Notes under the pieces: model-generated | Databases searched by the model: none | Told to the model about the DNA's origin: nothing | Seen by the model: only the letters and a program-made list of their open reading frames with translations | Part shown: positions 44,759-53,918 of the stretch, piece by piece | Position numbering within the stretch: position 1 is the first letter of the stretch | Layout of the letters: each line of letters opens with the position of its first letter | Translations under genes and position numbers: made by a program | Origin: Bacteroidales bacterium | GTDB lineage: Bacteria > Bacteroidota > Bacteroidia > Bacteroidales > Paludibacteraceae | Length of the DNA stretch: 62,193 nucleotides | Direction of reading: 5' to 3' | NCBI GenBank assembly: GCA_015061185.1 | Contig: SUWZ01000014.1 | Location: 1-62,193, forward strand

Positions 44759-44999
44759 AGAAGTTGTTTAAATATTATTTCGAGCCTATTTGAGAGAGAT
44801 TTTAAGGTGAGTTCTATAAATTCATTTTGAGGAATTTTTGAATTTATTTCGAGTAAATTGCTGAGCGAAAGAAGGGTGCAGTGCGAGCACTGTGACCGAC
44901 TGACAAACAGTAAGTTGTAGAAATAAATCAAAAAGCTCCAAAAAATTTACCAACTTAATTTACTTTTTCAATATAATGGTGAATTTATAGAACTTACCT
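44759..44999. repeat. MITE-A right end (inverted) joined to a full MITE-B
   Basis: AGAAGTTGTTTAAATATTAT .. CCTATTTGAGAGAGATTTT is the reverse complement of a MITE-A right end. It passes at 44808 into MITE-B (AGGTGAGTTCTATAAATTCA) running through CAGTGCGAGCACTGTGACCG to the end ATAGAACTTACCT at 44999. The other MITE-A half is missing. It starts nine bases after the solute-binding gene and ends about 45 bases before the RNase P RNA promoter. Confidence 0.83.
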
Positions 45000-45044
45000 C
45001 AAAATTATTTTAAAAAAATTTGCAAAAAATTAAAACTATACTAT

Positions 45045-45052
45045 TAACTTTG
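45045..45052 (+). promoter_or_regulatory. -7 box of rnpB
   Basis: TAACTTTG, with TTTG at 45019-45022 upstream, lies just before the RNA's 5' end. Confidence 0.65.
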
Positions 45053-45055
45053 CAA

Positions 45056-45410
45056 AGTAGTAGGCGGGTTTGTCGCTGGCGAAAGTCAGAGGAAAGTCCG
45101 GGCAACACAGGGCGCTGTGCTTCCTAACGGGAAGTTGTTCGTGAGAGCAAACGATTGTAGAAGAAAATAACCGCCCGTTTTACGGGTAAGGGTGAGAAGG
45201 CGGGGTAAGAGCCCACCATCTTGGTGGTGACATCAAGAGTTGTACAAGTCACAGGTTGCAAAATCAAATATACCGACGCAGTAGGGTGGCCCGTCCGATG
45301 TCGGGGGGTAGATTGCTCGAAACACGTGGTGACGCGTGTTCTAGATAAATGACAAACATCTGCTTTGGGGCAGATACAGAACTCGGCTTATACGCCTACT
45401 ACTTTTTTTT
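45056..45410 (+). ncRNA. rnpB: RNase P RNA (bacterial class A)
   Basis: AGTAGTAGGCG at the 5' end pairs with CGCCTACTACT near the 3' end (helix P1). GAGGAAAGTCCGGGC is the conserved CR-I/P4 5' segment and ACAGAACTCGGCTTATA the P4 3' segment; GGTAAGAGCCCACC and GACGCAGTAGGGTGGCCC are further conserved parts. A run of eight T follows. This is the catalytic RNA that matures tRNA 5' ends. Confidence 0.97.
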
Positions 45411-45420
45411 GTGGTTGCTC

Positions 45421-45482
45421 AGAAGTTGTTTAAGGTTTATTGTATTCCATAAAGAATCTGAAATAAACTTTAAACCACTTCT
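45421..45482. repeat. 62-bp miniature palindrome with MITE-A ends
   Basis: AGAAGTTGTTTAAGGTTTAT at the left and AAACTTTAAACCACTTCT at the right are near-perfect inverted repeats; only about 20 bases lie between them. It appears to be an internally deleted MITE-A. It sits between the rnpB T run and the yihY start. Confidence 0.75.
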
Positions 45483-45497
45483 AAAATTTTGAAATTT

Positions 45498-46820
45498 ATG
45501 AAAAAAATCATACGTTTTATTTTAGACCAAATAAAATTTATTACAATTGATATTTGGAGAACTACAATTCACGATGAACAAGGAAAGCGCGGTTACTTGA
45601 TGCTGTTTCTTAAAACTCTTATACTTTCAATAGAACATTTTGTAAAACGAAAAATGGCAGTAAGAGCATCTGCGTTGACCTACTATTCAGTTTTTGCACT
45701 AATTCCGATCATGGCTTTTGTTATAGGTATTGCAAGAGGATTTGGATTTGATCAATATATAACTGAAATGTTGATTTCTAAATTTAATTCACAAGGAGAA
45801 ACCTTAACAGTCATTTTAGGCTTTGTTGATAAATATTTGCAAAATGCCAAAGGTGGCGCATTTGTTGGTATAGGACTTGGAGTACTCTTATGGTCTATTT
45901 TAAAGGTCTTTTCTCAAGTTGAATCTGCATTTAATGAAATTTGGGGAATTAAAAAAAATAGATCTTTTATAAGAAGGTTTACCGATTACATTTCTCTAAT
46001 GATTTTAGTCCCAATGTTGATATTTGTTACGAGCGGTATCTCTTTTTATTTTAAATATGCTATCACCTATTTTGATAATTCATTTATCATAAGTCCAACC
46101 TTGCAAATTATATTGAAATTTATGCCATGGGTAATTACTTGGTTGACTTTCACATTGGTTTATGTGGTTATGCCTAATACTAAAGTTAAATTTGGGAAAG
46201 CTGCAATTGCCGGAGCTTTGGCAGGAGGCGCATTTATTGCATTTAAGAATATATTTATGTATGTTCAGACTTGGATGACTTCTTACAATGCGGTGTATGG
46301 TAGTTTGGCCACAATCCCGTTTTTGCTGATGTTTCTACAATTTACGTGGATGATTATCCTTATTGGTGCAGAAATCTCTTTTTCATCGCAAAGTGTTAGA
46401 AACTTCGAATTTGAAAAAGATATCAAAAATATGAGTCATAGATATTATGATTTTGTATTGCTATCTATTACTAAAATCGTCACAAAACGTTTTGAAAATG
46501 AAGAACGTCCTCTTACATTAGATGAAATGTCTATGGATTATAGAATTCCATTAAGATTAGCTACAGTCATGGTTAACCGATTATGTAGAGCAGGTATTTT
46601 AGTGGAAGTAAGGACAAAAGATCTTGAGGATGCTTACCAGCCGGCACTCGACATTCATAAAATAACAGTCGCTAAATTTTTTGATATGGTGGACAAAGAT
46701 GGAAAAGAGACTTTCCGATTAGAAACCTTAGATGAGTTTAGTAATGTATGGGATTATACACTTAGTATTAGACAAACTCTTATGCAAGTGGGTAACAACA
46801 AATTAGTAAAAGATTTGTAA
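45498..46820 (+). CDS. YihY/BrkB family membrane protein with C-terminal winged-helix-like domain
   Basis: About 440 residues from the ATG at 45498. Six membrane helices with RASALTYYSVFALIPIMAF, GVLLWSILKVFSQVESAFNEIWGIKKNRS and YGSLATIPFLLMFLQFTWMIILIGAE typical of the family (once mislabelled RNase BN). The last about 130 residues (RPLTLDEMSMDYRIPLRLATVMVNRLCRAGILVE) form a winged-helix-like domain also seen in Bacteroidetes homologues. Transport role unproven. The M3 peptidase starts 10 bases downstream. Confidence 0.88.
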   Translation: MKKIIRFILDQIKFITIDIWRTTIHDEQGKRGYLMLFLKTLILSIEHFVKRKMAVRASALTYYSVFALIPIMAFVIGIARGFGFDQYITEMLISKFNSQGETLTVILGFVDKYLQNAKGGAFVGIGLGVLLWSILKVFSQVESAFNEIWGIKKNRSFIRRFTDYISLMILVPMLIFVTSGISFYFKYAITYFDNSFIISPTLQIILKFMPWVITWLTFTLVYVVMPNTKVKFGKAAIAGALAGGAFIAFKNIFMYVQTWMTSYNAVYGSLATIPFLLMFLQFTWMIILIGAEISFSSQSVRNFEFEKDIKNMSHRYYDFVLLSITKIVTKRFENEERPLTLDEMSMDYRIPLRLATVMVNRLCRAGILVEVRTKDLEDAYQPALDIHKITVAKFFDMVDKDGKETFRLETLDEFSNVWDYTLSIRQTLMQVGNNKLVKDL

Positions 46821-46830
46821 TTTTTAGGCA

Positions 46831-48957
46831 ATGAATAAATTTAATAAATTTTGCAAGAAAGCTATAAATGGTGTCATTTTGTCATCTATCATGCTTGCTT
46901 GCACAGATACAAAACAAGAAATGGAAGAAACAATTTTTTTTAAAGAGTATCAAACTCCTCACAAGACAATACCATTTGATAAGATTCGTTTGGAGGATTA
47001 CTTACCATCTGTCAAAGAAGCTATCAAAAGACATGATGCAGAGATTGAGGCTATTATTAATAATCCTAATCCTGCCAATTTTGAAAATACAATCGTAGCA
47101 TTAGAGCGTTCCGGAAAATATCTTTCTCGTGTTCAATATGCTTTTTATAACCTTTTAAGCGCAGAAACTTCTGCAGAAATGGATAGCATTGCAAACGAAA
47201 TTTCGCCTTTAGAAACGGAACATTCAAATAATATTACTTTAAACGAAAACTTATTTAAACGTATAGCTGAAGTTTATGCTCAAAAAGATTCTTTGAATTT
47301 GACAAACGAACAACGACAATTATTGCAAAAACAATATGATATGTTTGTCAATAATGGGGCTAATCTTTCTGCCGAAAATAAAGAGATTTACAGAGAGCTA
47401 TGTAAGAAGATTTCGTTGTTAGAATTGCAGTTCGCACAAAACGTTTTGAATGCAACAAATCAATACAAACTTGTTGTTTCGGAAGAAAGTCGTTTAGACG
47501 GCTTGCCTCAAACATTAAAAGATGTTGCTGCGGAAAAAGCTAAAGCAAAAGGGGAAAGTGGCTGGTTATTCGACTTAACCTACCCAAGTTATGTGCCTTT
47601 TATGAAGTATATAAAAGATCGTGACTTAAGAAAAGAACTCTACATGGCTTATAATACGAAAGCTGTTAATGGGGAATTGGATAACAAACCTGTGATTAAA
47701 GAGTTGGTTAACACCCGACTAACACTTGCTAATCTTTTAGGTCATAAAGAATATGCTTCTTATGTCTTGTCAAGACGTATGGCTGAGGATAAAGAGCATG
47801 TATATGACCTCTTGGATAAATTATTAAATGCATATAAAAATTGTGCTACGAATGAGGTTTTAGAGGTTCAAAAAATAGCTAATTCGCAAGGAGCAAATTT
47901 TGATATAATGCCTTGGGATTGGTCTTTTTATGCTGATAAACTGAAAGATGCTAAGTATGGCATAAATGATGAGTTGTTAAAGCCCTATTTTGAGTTGGAA
48001 AATGTAAAGAAAGGGGTGTTTGGTTTGGCTACTAAGTTATATGGATTGTCGTTCAAGAAGAACGAATCTATTCCTGTTTATCATCCGGAAGTGGAGGCTT
48101 ATGAAGTGTTTGATTCAACTGGAAAATACACTGCTGTTTTATATACTGATTTTCATCCAAGAGAAGGGAAACGTGGTGGCGCATGGATGACAGAGTATCA
48201 AGGTCAATGTATCAATGAAGACGGAGAAAATGTTCGTCCGCATGTTTCGATTGTGATGAATTTCACTCGTCCTACAGATTCACTTCCATCGTTATTGACT
48301 TTTGATGAATTTACCACTTTCTTGCATGAATTCGGACACTCTATTCATGGCATGGTATCTCAAACAAACTATGAAAGTTTGTCTGGAACCAATGTTTATA
48401 GAGATTTTGTGGAATTGCCTTCTCAATTATTGGAAAATTGGGCATACGAGAAAGAGTTTTTGGATGGTTTTGCTGTTCATTATCAAACGGGAGAACCTAT
48501 TCCTGCTGAGTTAATCGAAAAAATAAAGGCAAGTGCCAACTTCAATACCGGATACTCCACTTTGCGCCAATTGAGTTTTGGTTACTTAGATATGGCTTGG
48601 CATACACTGACAGAGCCTTTTGAGGGTGATGTTTTTGAATTTGAACAATCAGCGTGGAAAAAAGCATTAATATTACCTTCCGTCGAGGGAACTTCGATGA
48701 GTTGCCAATTTAATCACATATTCTCTGGAGGATACTCTGCAGGTTACTATAGTTACAAATGGGCTGAGGTATTAGATGCTGATGCGTTTTCTGTATTCCA
48801 AAAAAATGGAATATTTGATAATGAAACCGCCAGCCGTTTTAAAACGGAAATATTAGAGAAGGGTGGTAGTGAGCATCCGATGATCTTGTATAAAAGATTT
48901 CGAGGAAATGAACCTTCTATCGATGCTCTATTAAGACGAAATGGCATAATGAAATGA
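46831..48957 (+). CDS. M3 family metallopeptidase, peptidyl-dipeptidase Dcp-like lipoprotein
   Basis: 708 residues. The signal ends in a lipobox (IMLAC). The zinc motif His499-Glu500-Phe-Gly-His503 is in TFLHEFGHSIHGM, with the downstream Glu in RDFVELPSQLLENW. HVSIVMNFTRP and GYSAGYYSYKWAEVLDADAF are typical of M3A peptidases. It removes dipeptides from short peptides, probably in the periplasm. Length and catalytic residues are complete. Confidence 0.94.
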   Translation: MNKFNKFCKKAINGVILSSIMLACTDTKQEMEETIFFKEYQTPHKTIPFDKIRLEDYLPSVKEAIKRHDAEIEAIINNPNPANFENTIVALERSGKYLSRVQYAFYNLLSAETSAEMDSIANEISPLETEHSNNITLNENLFKRIAEVYAQKDSLNLTNEQRQLLQKQYDMFVNNGANLSAENKEIYRELCKKISLLELQFAQNVLNATNQYKLVVSEESRLDGLPQTLKDVAAEKAKAKGESGWLFDLTYPSYVPFMKYIKDRDLRKELYMAYNTKAVNGELDNKPVIKELVNTRLTLANLLGHKEYASYVLSRRMAEDKEHVYDLLDKLLNAYKNCATNEVLEVQKIANSQGANFDIMPWDWSFYADKLKDAKYGINDELLKPYFELENVKKGVFGLATKLYGLSFKKNESIPVYHPEVEAYEVFDSTGKYTAVLYTDFHPREGKRGGAWMTEYQGQCINEDGENVRPHVSIVMNFTRPTDSLPSLLTFDEFTTFLHEFGHSIHGMVSQTNYESLSGTNVYRDFVELPSQLLENWAYEKEFLDGFAVHYQTGEPIPAELIEKIKASANFNTGYSTLRQLSFGYLDMAWHTLTEPFEGDVFEFEQSAWKKALILPSVEGTSMSCQFNHIFSGGYSAGYYSYKWAEVLDADAFSVFQKNGIFDNETASRFKTEILEKGGSEHPMILYKRFRGNEPSIDALLRRNGIMK

Positions 48958-49062
48958 TTGTTATAGTTAACTCAGAGTCATGTTATGCTTTTTTTTAAAA
49001 TTACCAATGGTAAATTTACAGAAGTTAACTTTATAAAGTGATAAAGATAAGACAAAATGTCA

Positions 49063-49070
49063 TATCTTTG
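49063..49070 (+). promoter_or_regulatory. -7 box of the YugP-type protease gene
   Basis: TATCTTTG; transcription would start near 49077, upstream of both possible ATG starts. MITE-B right-end-like sequence (GGTAAATTTACAGAAGTTAAC) lies just before it. Confidence 0.55.
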
Positions 49071-49168
49071 TATTGGCAAAGAATTTGCTATTGAATAATT
49101 AAATGTCGGACATCGTAATGAGGTCGAACATTCAAATGAATCAATATGTTAAATTTAAAACTGTAAAT

Positions 49169-49849
49169 ATGAATTTAATTTGGATTATTTTTATTGGGGT
49201 TGCAATAATTAGTTATTTTATTCAATACATGCTGAATAAGCGTTTTGATGAATATTCAAATATTCAATTAATGAATGGAATGACAGGAAAAGATGTTGCA
49301 GAAAAAATGCTTAGAGATAATGGTATCACAGATGTTAAAGTGGGTAATGTGCCCGGAAAATTAACAGACCATTACAATCCAACTGATAAAACTTTGAATT
49401 TGAGTGATGCTGTATATAATAGTTGCAGCGTTGCTGCGGCTGCTGTTGCTGCACATGAATGTGGTCATGCACTTCAACATGCAAGTGAATACTCATTCTT
49501 GAAATTACGATCAATGTTGGTACCTGCCGTAAGTTTTGCAAGCAAATGGGTGCAATGGGTATTGTTAGGCGGAATTCTATTGGTTGAAATTTTTCCTCAA
49601 CTGTTATTGTTTGGTATCTGCCTATTTGCCACCACAACGTTGTTCAGTATCGTTACCCTTCCGGTGGAGGTAAATGCGAGTACAAGAGCAATGTCTTGGT
49701 TAAGCAGTGCCGGAATTGTTAATAGTGCAACTTACCCTAAAGCTGCATCAGCATTAAAATGGGCTGCTTCCACTTACTTTATTTCTGCTATTAGCTCTTT
49801 GGCTACATTAGTCTATTATATCATGATTTATTTAAGTAGAAGAGATTAA
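49169..49849 (+). CDS. YugP-type membrane zinc metallopeptidase
   Basis: About 226 residues from ATG 49169, which places the first helix at the N-terminus as in the family; ATG 49103 would add 22 residues. NGMTGKDVAEKMLRDNGI, DHYNPTDKTLNLSD and the zinc motif AAHECGHALQHA (HExxH) are diagnostic; ASTRAMSWLSSAGIV follows near the C-terminus. Three to four membrane helices. Likely a membrane-protein quality-control protease; substrate unknown. Confidence 0.88.
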   Translation: MNLIWIIFIGVAIISYFIQYMLNKRFDEYSNIQLMNGMTGKDVAEKMLRDNGITDVKVGNVPGKLTDHYNPTDKTLNLSDAVYNSCSVAAAAVAAHECGHALQHASEYSFLKLRSMLVPAVSFASKWVQWVLLGGILLVEIFPQLLLFGICLFATTTLFSIVTLPVEVNASTRAMSWLSSAGIVNSATYPKAASALKWAASTYFISAISSLATLVYYIMIYLSRRD

Positions 49850-49973
49850 TTGGAGGCAAATAAAGATAAAACCGTATGTTTTATAAGTTGTCTAGGAAAC
49901 AAAAATTTAGTAATGTAAATTTATTTAGAATATAATTAACACTGTGCATAAGTTGCACAAATTAAAGATTAAG

Positions 49974-50588
49974 ATGGGACTAACAGAAAAATTGATGAAG
50001 AAAAAGGAGCGAATGGAAGAGACTATACGCAATCAAAGCGAAGATTTCAATTCACTAATTCGCGTTTATCTTCAGGCTGCAATGGCTTCTTCTCTTGGTA
50101 TAGTAGATTTTAGATTGTTGCCGGATTTGAAATTATTTAAGCAGAAATTAAGAATTCCTACTGAGGGACGTTTGGGCGTGGCCGAAAAAAAATATATTAG
50201 AAAATTGATGTTAGCAGAGTATGGAATAGAGGAGTTGTTTTTCAATGAAATTGATTCATCGGTAAAGCGTTGTTGTAAAAAACAGAACGATATGCAGAAC
50301 TATTTCTATCTTTTTCAAGGTTTTTCTCAAGACTTGTTTATGGCTGTTGCCGGTGAAATGCAGATGGCTTTACGTCTGCCGGCATTCTTCAGGTCGTGGA
50401 TAAAGCGAATGACAAAAGATACTATTCATAATTTACTCACAACAAACGATTTTAAAGCTGCTGATGTTCGCCAAGCTGCTATGAACGTTAGAGCGTATAA
50501 AGAAAAATTACATTTTTCTGAAGAGTGGATGTTGCAATATACTTTTCCTGTATTGATGATTGCCAAAGGTGCTAAGCCGAAAAAATAA
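49974..50588 (+). CDS. Conserved helical protein of unknown function
   Basis: About 204 residues from the ATG at 49974 (a GTG at 49944 would add ten). Lys/Glu-rich N-terminus (EKLMKKKERMEETIRNQSEDFNSLIRVYLQAAMAS) followed by helical sequence with an unusual Cys pair (KRCCKKQNDMQ) and a basic tail. No signal peptide, membrane segment or motif I can name. It stands alone between the YugP gene and the RelA-like gene. Confidence 0.6.
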   Translation: MGLTEKLMKKKERMEETIRNQSEDFNSLIRVYLQAAMASSLGIVDFRLLPDLKLFKQKLRIPTEGRLGVAEKKYIRKLMLAEYGIEELFFNEIDSSVKRCCKKQNDMQNYFYLFQGFSQDLFMAVAGEMQMALRLPAFFRSWIKRMTKDTIHNLLTTNDFKAADVRQAAMNVRAYKEKLHFSEEWMLQYTFPVLMIAKGAKPKK

Positions 50589-50831
50589 AATTAACGCGAA
50601 AGCAACTTGATCGGCTGTTTTTTTATATATGGGATTGGGAAACTTATTTTGGTTACCTCTGTAAATTGCGTTTTTATGTATGAATTTACCATGAGTAATC
50701 ATAGTAATTTATAGATAAGTTACCAACAAAATTGTATCAAATATAGTAAAGAGAGTGAATCTTAAATTAGGTTTTGATTGGCTCTCTTCTATCTTTTGAG
50801 GTAATGAAATATTCAGTTCTTTCTAATTGAC

Positions 50832-52997
50832 ATGGATATGAAAGAAAGATTGAAATTTAAGTTTAAAAGTTTGATGGCTTTACCCAATTTTGAGTTTTCA
50901 AAAGAGGAGGTGAGCCGTTTAGAGGAGTTAATATTTGCTTGCTTAGAAAGAGAGTCTGAAGCAGATTTTATTAACTTAGAAAAATCTATTGATGTTGCGT
51001 TTATTCTTTCAGAAGAGGTTAATCTTGGAAAAGTTTCAATTTTAGGGCTAATGCTGCACACATTGATTACCTTAAATGCATTTCCAGATAATGAAATTGA
51101 AGCTTCATTTGGAATACAAGTAGCAAGCATTGTTAAAGGACTACAGAAAGCTAGTGAATTGAATAGTAAAGAGCAATCATACGAATCTGAGAACTTTAGA
51201 AAATTACTATTAACCTTGGTCGAAGATATTCGCGTGGTGATAATTTTAATCTGTAATCAACTCTACGAAATGCGCCAATTATCTATCTATGAGGAAGATA
51301 CAAGAATGAAGTTGGCAAAAGAATCTTCGTTCTTATATGCTCCTTTGGCACATCGTTTAGGACTTTATAGAATTAAATCTGAACTCGAAGATCTTTCGTT
51401 AAAACAGACAAATCTTAAGATTTACAAAGAGATTGCGCACAAGTTAAAAGAGACAAAAAGTAGTAGAGACCTTTATATCCAGTCTTTTATTGAGCCGCTG
51501 AAAGAGAAGTTGGAAAAAGCCGGATTTAAATTTTCTATTAAGGGAAGAACAAAATCCATTTATTCCATTTGGAACAAAATGCGAAAGCAAAATACAGCCT
51601 TTGAGAACATTTATGATCTATTTGCGATTCGCATAATTTTGGATTCTCCATCAGAATTGGAACATTCAGAATGTTGGCAGGTTTATTCAATAATCACAGA
51701 TATGTATCAACCTAATCCCAAACGACTTAGGGATTGGTTGTCTATTCCAAAGTCTAACGGATATGAATCTCTGCATATTACTGTTATGGGACCTGAAGGG
51801 AAGTGGGTTGAGGTTCAAATCCGTACTATACGCATGGATGAAGTGGCAGAAAAAGGTTTTGCAGCTCATTTTAAATACAAAGGAATTAAGGGGGAAGCCG
51901 GTTTAGATTCTTGGTTGGCTAATGTTCGTGAGTTGTTAGAAAATCCTTCAGACAACGATATGGAACGTATGGATGATTTTAAGTTGAATCTGTACAATAA
52001 AGAGATATTTGTATTTACACCTAAAGGAGATTTACAACAAATGCCTAAAGGTGCAACATTATTGGATTTTGCTTTCTTAATTCATTCAAATATAGGTTGT
52101 CGTTGTATCGGCGGAAAGGTAAACGGAAAAAATGTTTCATTACGTTATTTACTGAACAATGGGGATCAGGTGGAAGTATTGACGGCTGCTAATCAAACAC
52201 CTAAGAAAGAGTGGTTAAATTTTGTTCAAACAACAAAGGCAAAAACTCGCATACGACAATTCTTAAGAGAGCAAGAAGCTTCCAATATGGCTTTAGGTAA
52301 GGAGTTGCTGAAAAGACGCCTGAAAAATTGGAAATTAGAATATGATGAGGCTATTGTCTTTAAAATTGCTAAAAAGTTTGGATTTAAGAATATCCATGAA
52401 TTTTATCAATGTTTAGCAGAAGATAAGATTGAAGTTTCTCGACTAAAAGATATCTATATTCTAATTAGAGATAAGGATAATTTAACACAAGAGGAACAGA
52501 AAAGCACCGAAGGATTTGAACATAAAACAGAGTTAGAGAATATCTCGTTGAAAGAGGATGTATTGGTGATTGATAACCACTTGCAAGGTATTCAATACAA
52601 TTTAGCACGTTGTTGCAATCCGATTTACGGGGATGATATATTTGGTTTTGTGTCGGTTTCCGGTGGAATAAAAATTCATAAAACAGATTGTCCGAATGCA
52701 CCACAAATGATGTCTCGCTTTGGGTATCGTTTCATCAAAGCAAGATGGGCCGGAAAATCCGGTTCGCAGTATAGCTGCACGTTGAAGGTTATCGGGAATG
52801 ATGATATTGGAATTGTCACTAATATTACCTCTTTGATTCAAAAAGAGAGTAATGTTGCCTTGCGATCTATTTCCGTTGATTCTGCAGATGGATTTTTTCA
52901 TGGTCATCTGACAATCTTAATTAGCGATAATAAAGTATTGGAAAATATTATAAAAAAAATTAAGGCTATCAAAGGAGTAAAAAGTGTTGAAAGGTAA
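50832..52997 (+). CDS. RelA/SpoT-family (p)ppGpp synthetase with degenerate hydrolase domain
   Basis: 721 residues. The N-terminal HD region reads LMLHTLITLNAF (His76-Thr77) where active hydrolases have HDVVEDT, and LICNQLYEMRQL where they have LADRLHNMRTL, so the hydrolase is probably dead. The synthetase domain is intact: GRTKSIYSIWNKM, FENIYDLFAIRIIL, RLRDWLSIPKSNGYESLHITV. TGS (GCRCIGGKVNGKNVSLRYLL), a zinc-finger-like RCCNPIYGDDIFGFVS and a C-terminal ACT domain follow. Overall architecture is that of a long RSH acting as RelA. Confidence 0.9.
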   Translation: MDMKERLKFKFKSLMALPNFEFSKEEVSRLEELIFACLERESEADFINLEKSIDVAFILSEEVNLGKVSILGLMLHTLITLNAFPDNEIEASFGIQVASIVKGLQKASELNSKEQSYESENFRKLLLTLVEDIRVVIILICNQLYEMRQLSIYEEDTRMKLAKESSFLYAPLAHRLGLYRIKSELEDLSLKQTNLKIYKEIAHKLKETKSSRDLYIQSFIEPLKEKLEKAGFKFSIKGRTKSIYSIWNKMRKQNTAFENIYDLFAIRIILDSPSELEHSECWQVYSIITDMYQPNPKRLRDWLSIPKSNGYESLHITVMGPEGKWVEVQIRTIRMDEVAEKGFAAHFKYKGIKGEAGLDSWLANVRELLENPSDNDMERMDDFKLNLYNKEIFVFTPKGDLQQMPKGATLLDFAFLIHSNIGCRCIGGKVNGKNVSLRYLLNNGDQVEVLTAANQTPKKEWLNFVQTTKAKTRIRQFLREQEASNMALGKELLKRRLKNWKLEYDEAIVFKIAKKFGFKNIHEFYQCLAEDKIEVSRLKDIYILIRDKDNLTQEEQKSTEGFEHKTELENISLKEDVLVIDNHLQGIQYNLARCCNPIYGDDIFGFVSVSGGIKIHKTDCPNAPQMMSRFGYRFIKARWAGKSGSQYSCTLKVIGNDDIGIVTNITSLIQKESNVALRSISVDSADGFFHGHLTILISDNKVLENIIKKIKAIKGVKSVER

Positions 52998-53112
52998 AGA
53001 AAGAGGCTATAATCTCTATAGTTATTCTATTTATTATAAATAGGGAATTTATGCACTCACCTTCAAACCTAAATTTATTTCATGGAGATCGAAAGTAGTA
53101 ACAGAAAGATTA

Positions 53113-53269
53113 AGAAGCTGTTTAAATTTTTTGAGAAAATACTTTCTTATTTTGGCATCTTTGAGATTTTTTTTATTGATAATAGTTAATTATTAATAGA
53201 GGATAAATAATAAAAATAATCTTAAAAATCTCTCTCAAATATGCTCGAAGTAAAATCTAAACAACTTCT
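53113..53269. repeat. MITE-A copy 4 upstream of riboflavin synthase
   Basis: AGAAGCTGTTTAAATTTTTT on the left and TAAAATCTAAACAACTTCT on the right; the shortest full copy (157 bp) with interior ATTTTGGCATCTTTGAGAT and AAAAATCTCTCTCAAATATG. It ends 26 bases before the ribE start, so it lies in or just before the leader. A MITE-B right-end relic (ATGCACTCACCTT) is at about 53052. No FMN riboswitch is present in the remaining gap. Confidence 0.83.
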
Positions 53270-53295
53270 AACTATCTTTCATTAAATTTAAAAAT

Positions 53296-53898
53296 ATGTT
53301 TTCAGGAATTGTAGAAGAAACAGCAAAAGTAGTATCTTTAGTAAAAGAGGGAGAAAACCTTCATATAACAATGGAATGTTCATTTGTGGATGAATTGAAG
53401 ATAGACCAAAGTATTGCTCATAATGGAGTTTGTTTGACTGTAGTGGCTATAGAGAACGGAACTTATACAGTCACCGCAATTAAAGAAACTTTGGAGCGTT
53501 CCAATTTAGGTTTATTGAAAGTTGGAGGCTTAGTTAATTTAGAGCGTAGCATGGTAATGAATGGCCGTTTAGACGGACACATCGTTCAAGGTCATGTAGA
53601 TCAAGTTGCTAAATGCATCGAAAAGAAAGAGATGAATGGAAGTTGGTATTTTACATTCCAGTATGATAGAAATCCTATAATGGAAAAGAAAGGATATGTA
53701 ACGGTTGAGAAGGGGTCTGTATCTGTCAATGGTACAAGTTTAACGGTATGTGATTCTCAGCTTGACCGATTCTCGGTTGCAATTATTCCTTACACATATC
53801 TACATACCAATTTTCATGAATTTGAAGTAGGAACTATAGTAAATATAGAATTTGATATCATTGGAAAATATTTGAGTAGGATGATGGGAATAGACTGA
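53296..53898 (+). CDS. ribE: Riboflavin synthase, alpha chain
   Basis: 200 residues. MFSGIVEETAKVV starts the first of two similar lumazine-binding barrels; IAHNGVCLTVVAI and, in the second half, VSVNGTSLTVCDSQ are the paired motifs; GHIVQGHVDQVAKC is typical of the junction. It dismutates two 6,7-dimethyl-8-ribityllumazine molecules to riboflavin. Other rib genes are not in the window. Confidence 0.96.
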   Translation: MFSGIVEETAKVVSLVKEGENLHITMECSFVDELKIDQSIAHNGVCLTVVAIENGTYTVTAIKETLERSNLGLLKVGGLVNLERSMVMNGRLDGHIVQGHVDQVAKCIEKKEMNGSWYFTFQYDRNPIMEKKGYVTVEKGSVSVNGTSLTVCDSQLDRFSVAIIPYTYLHTNFHEFEVGTIVNIEFDIIGKYLSRMMGID

Positions 53899-53918
53899 TT
53901 TTTTAATTGAAGTTAATC

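Noticed and set aside
53020-53295. FMN riboswitch before riboflavin synthase
   Set aside because: The gap is filled by MITE-A copy 4 and lacks the conserved FMN aptamer sequence.
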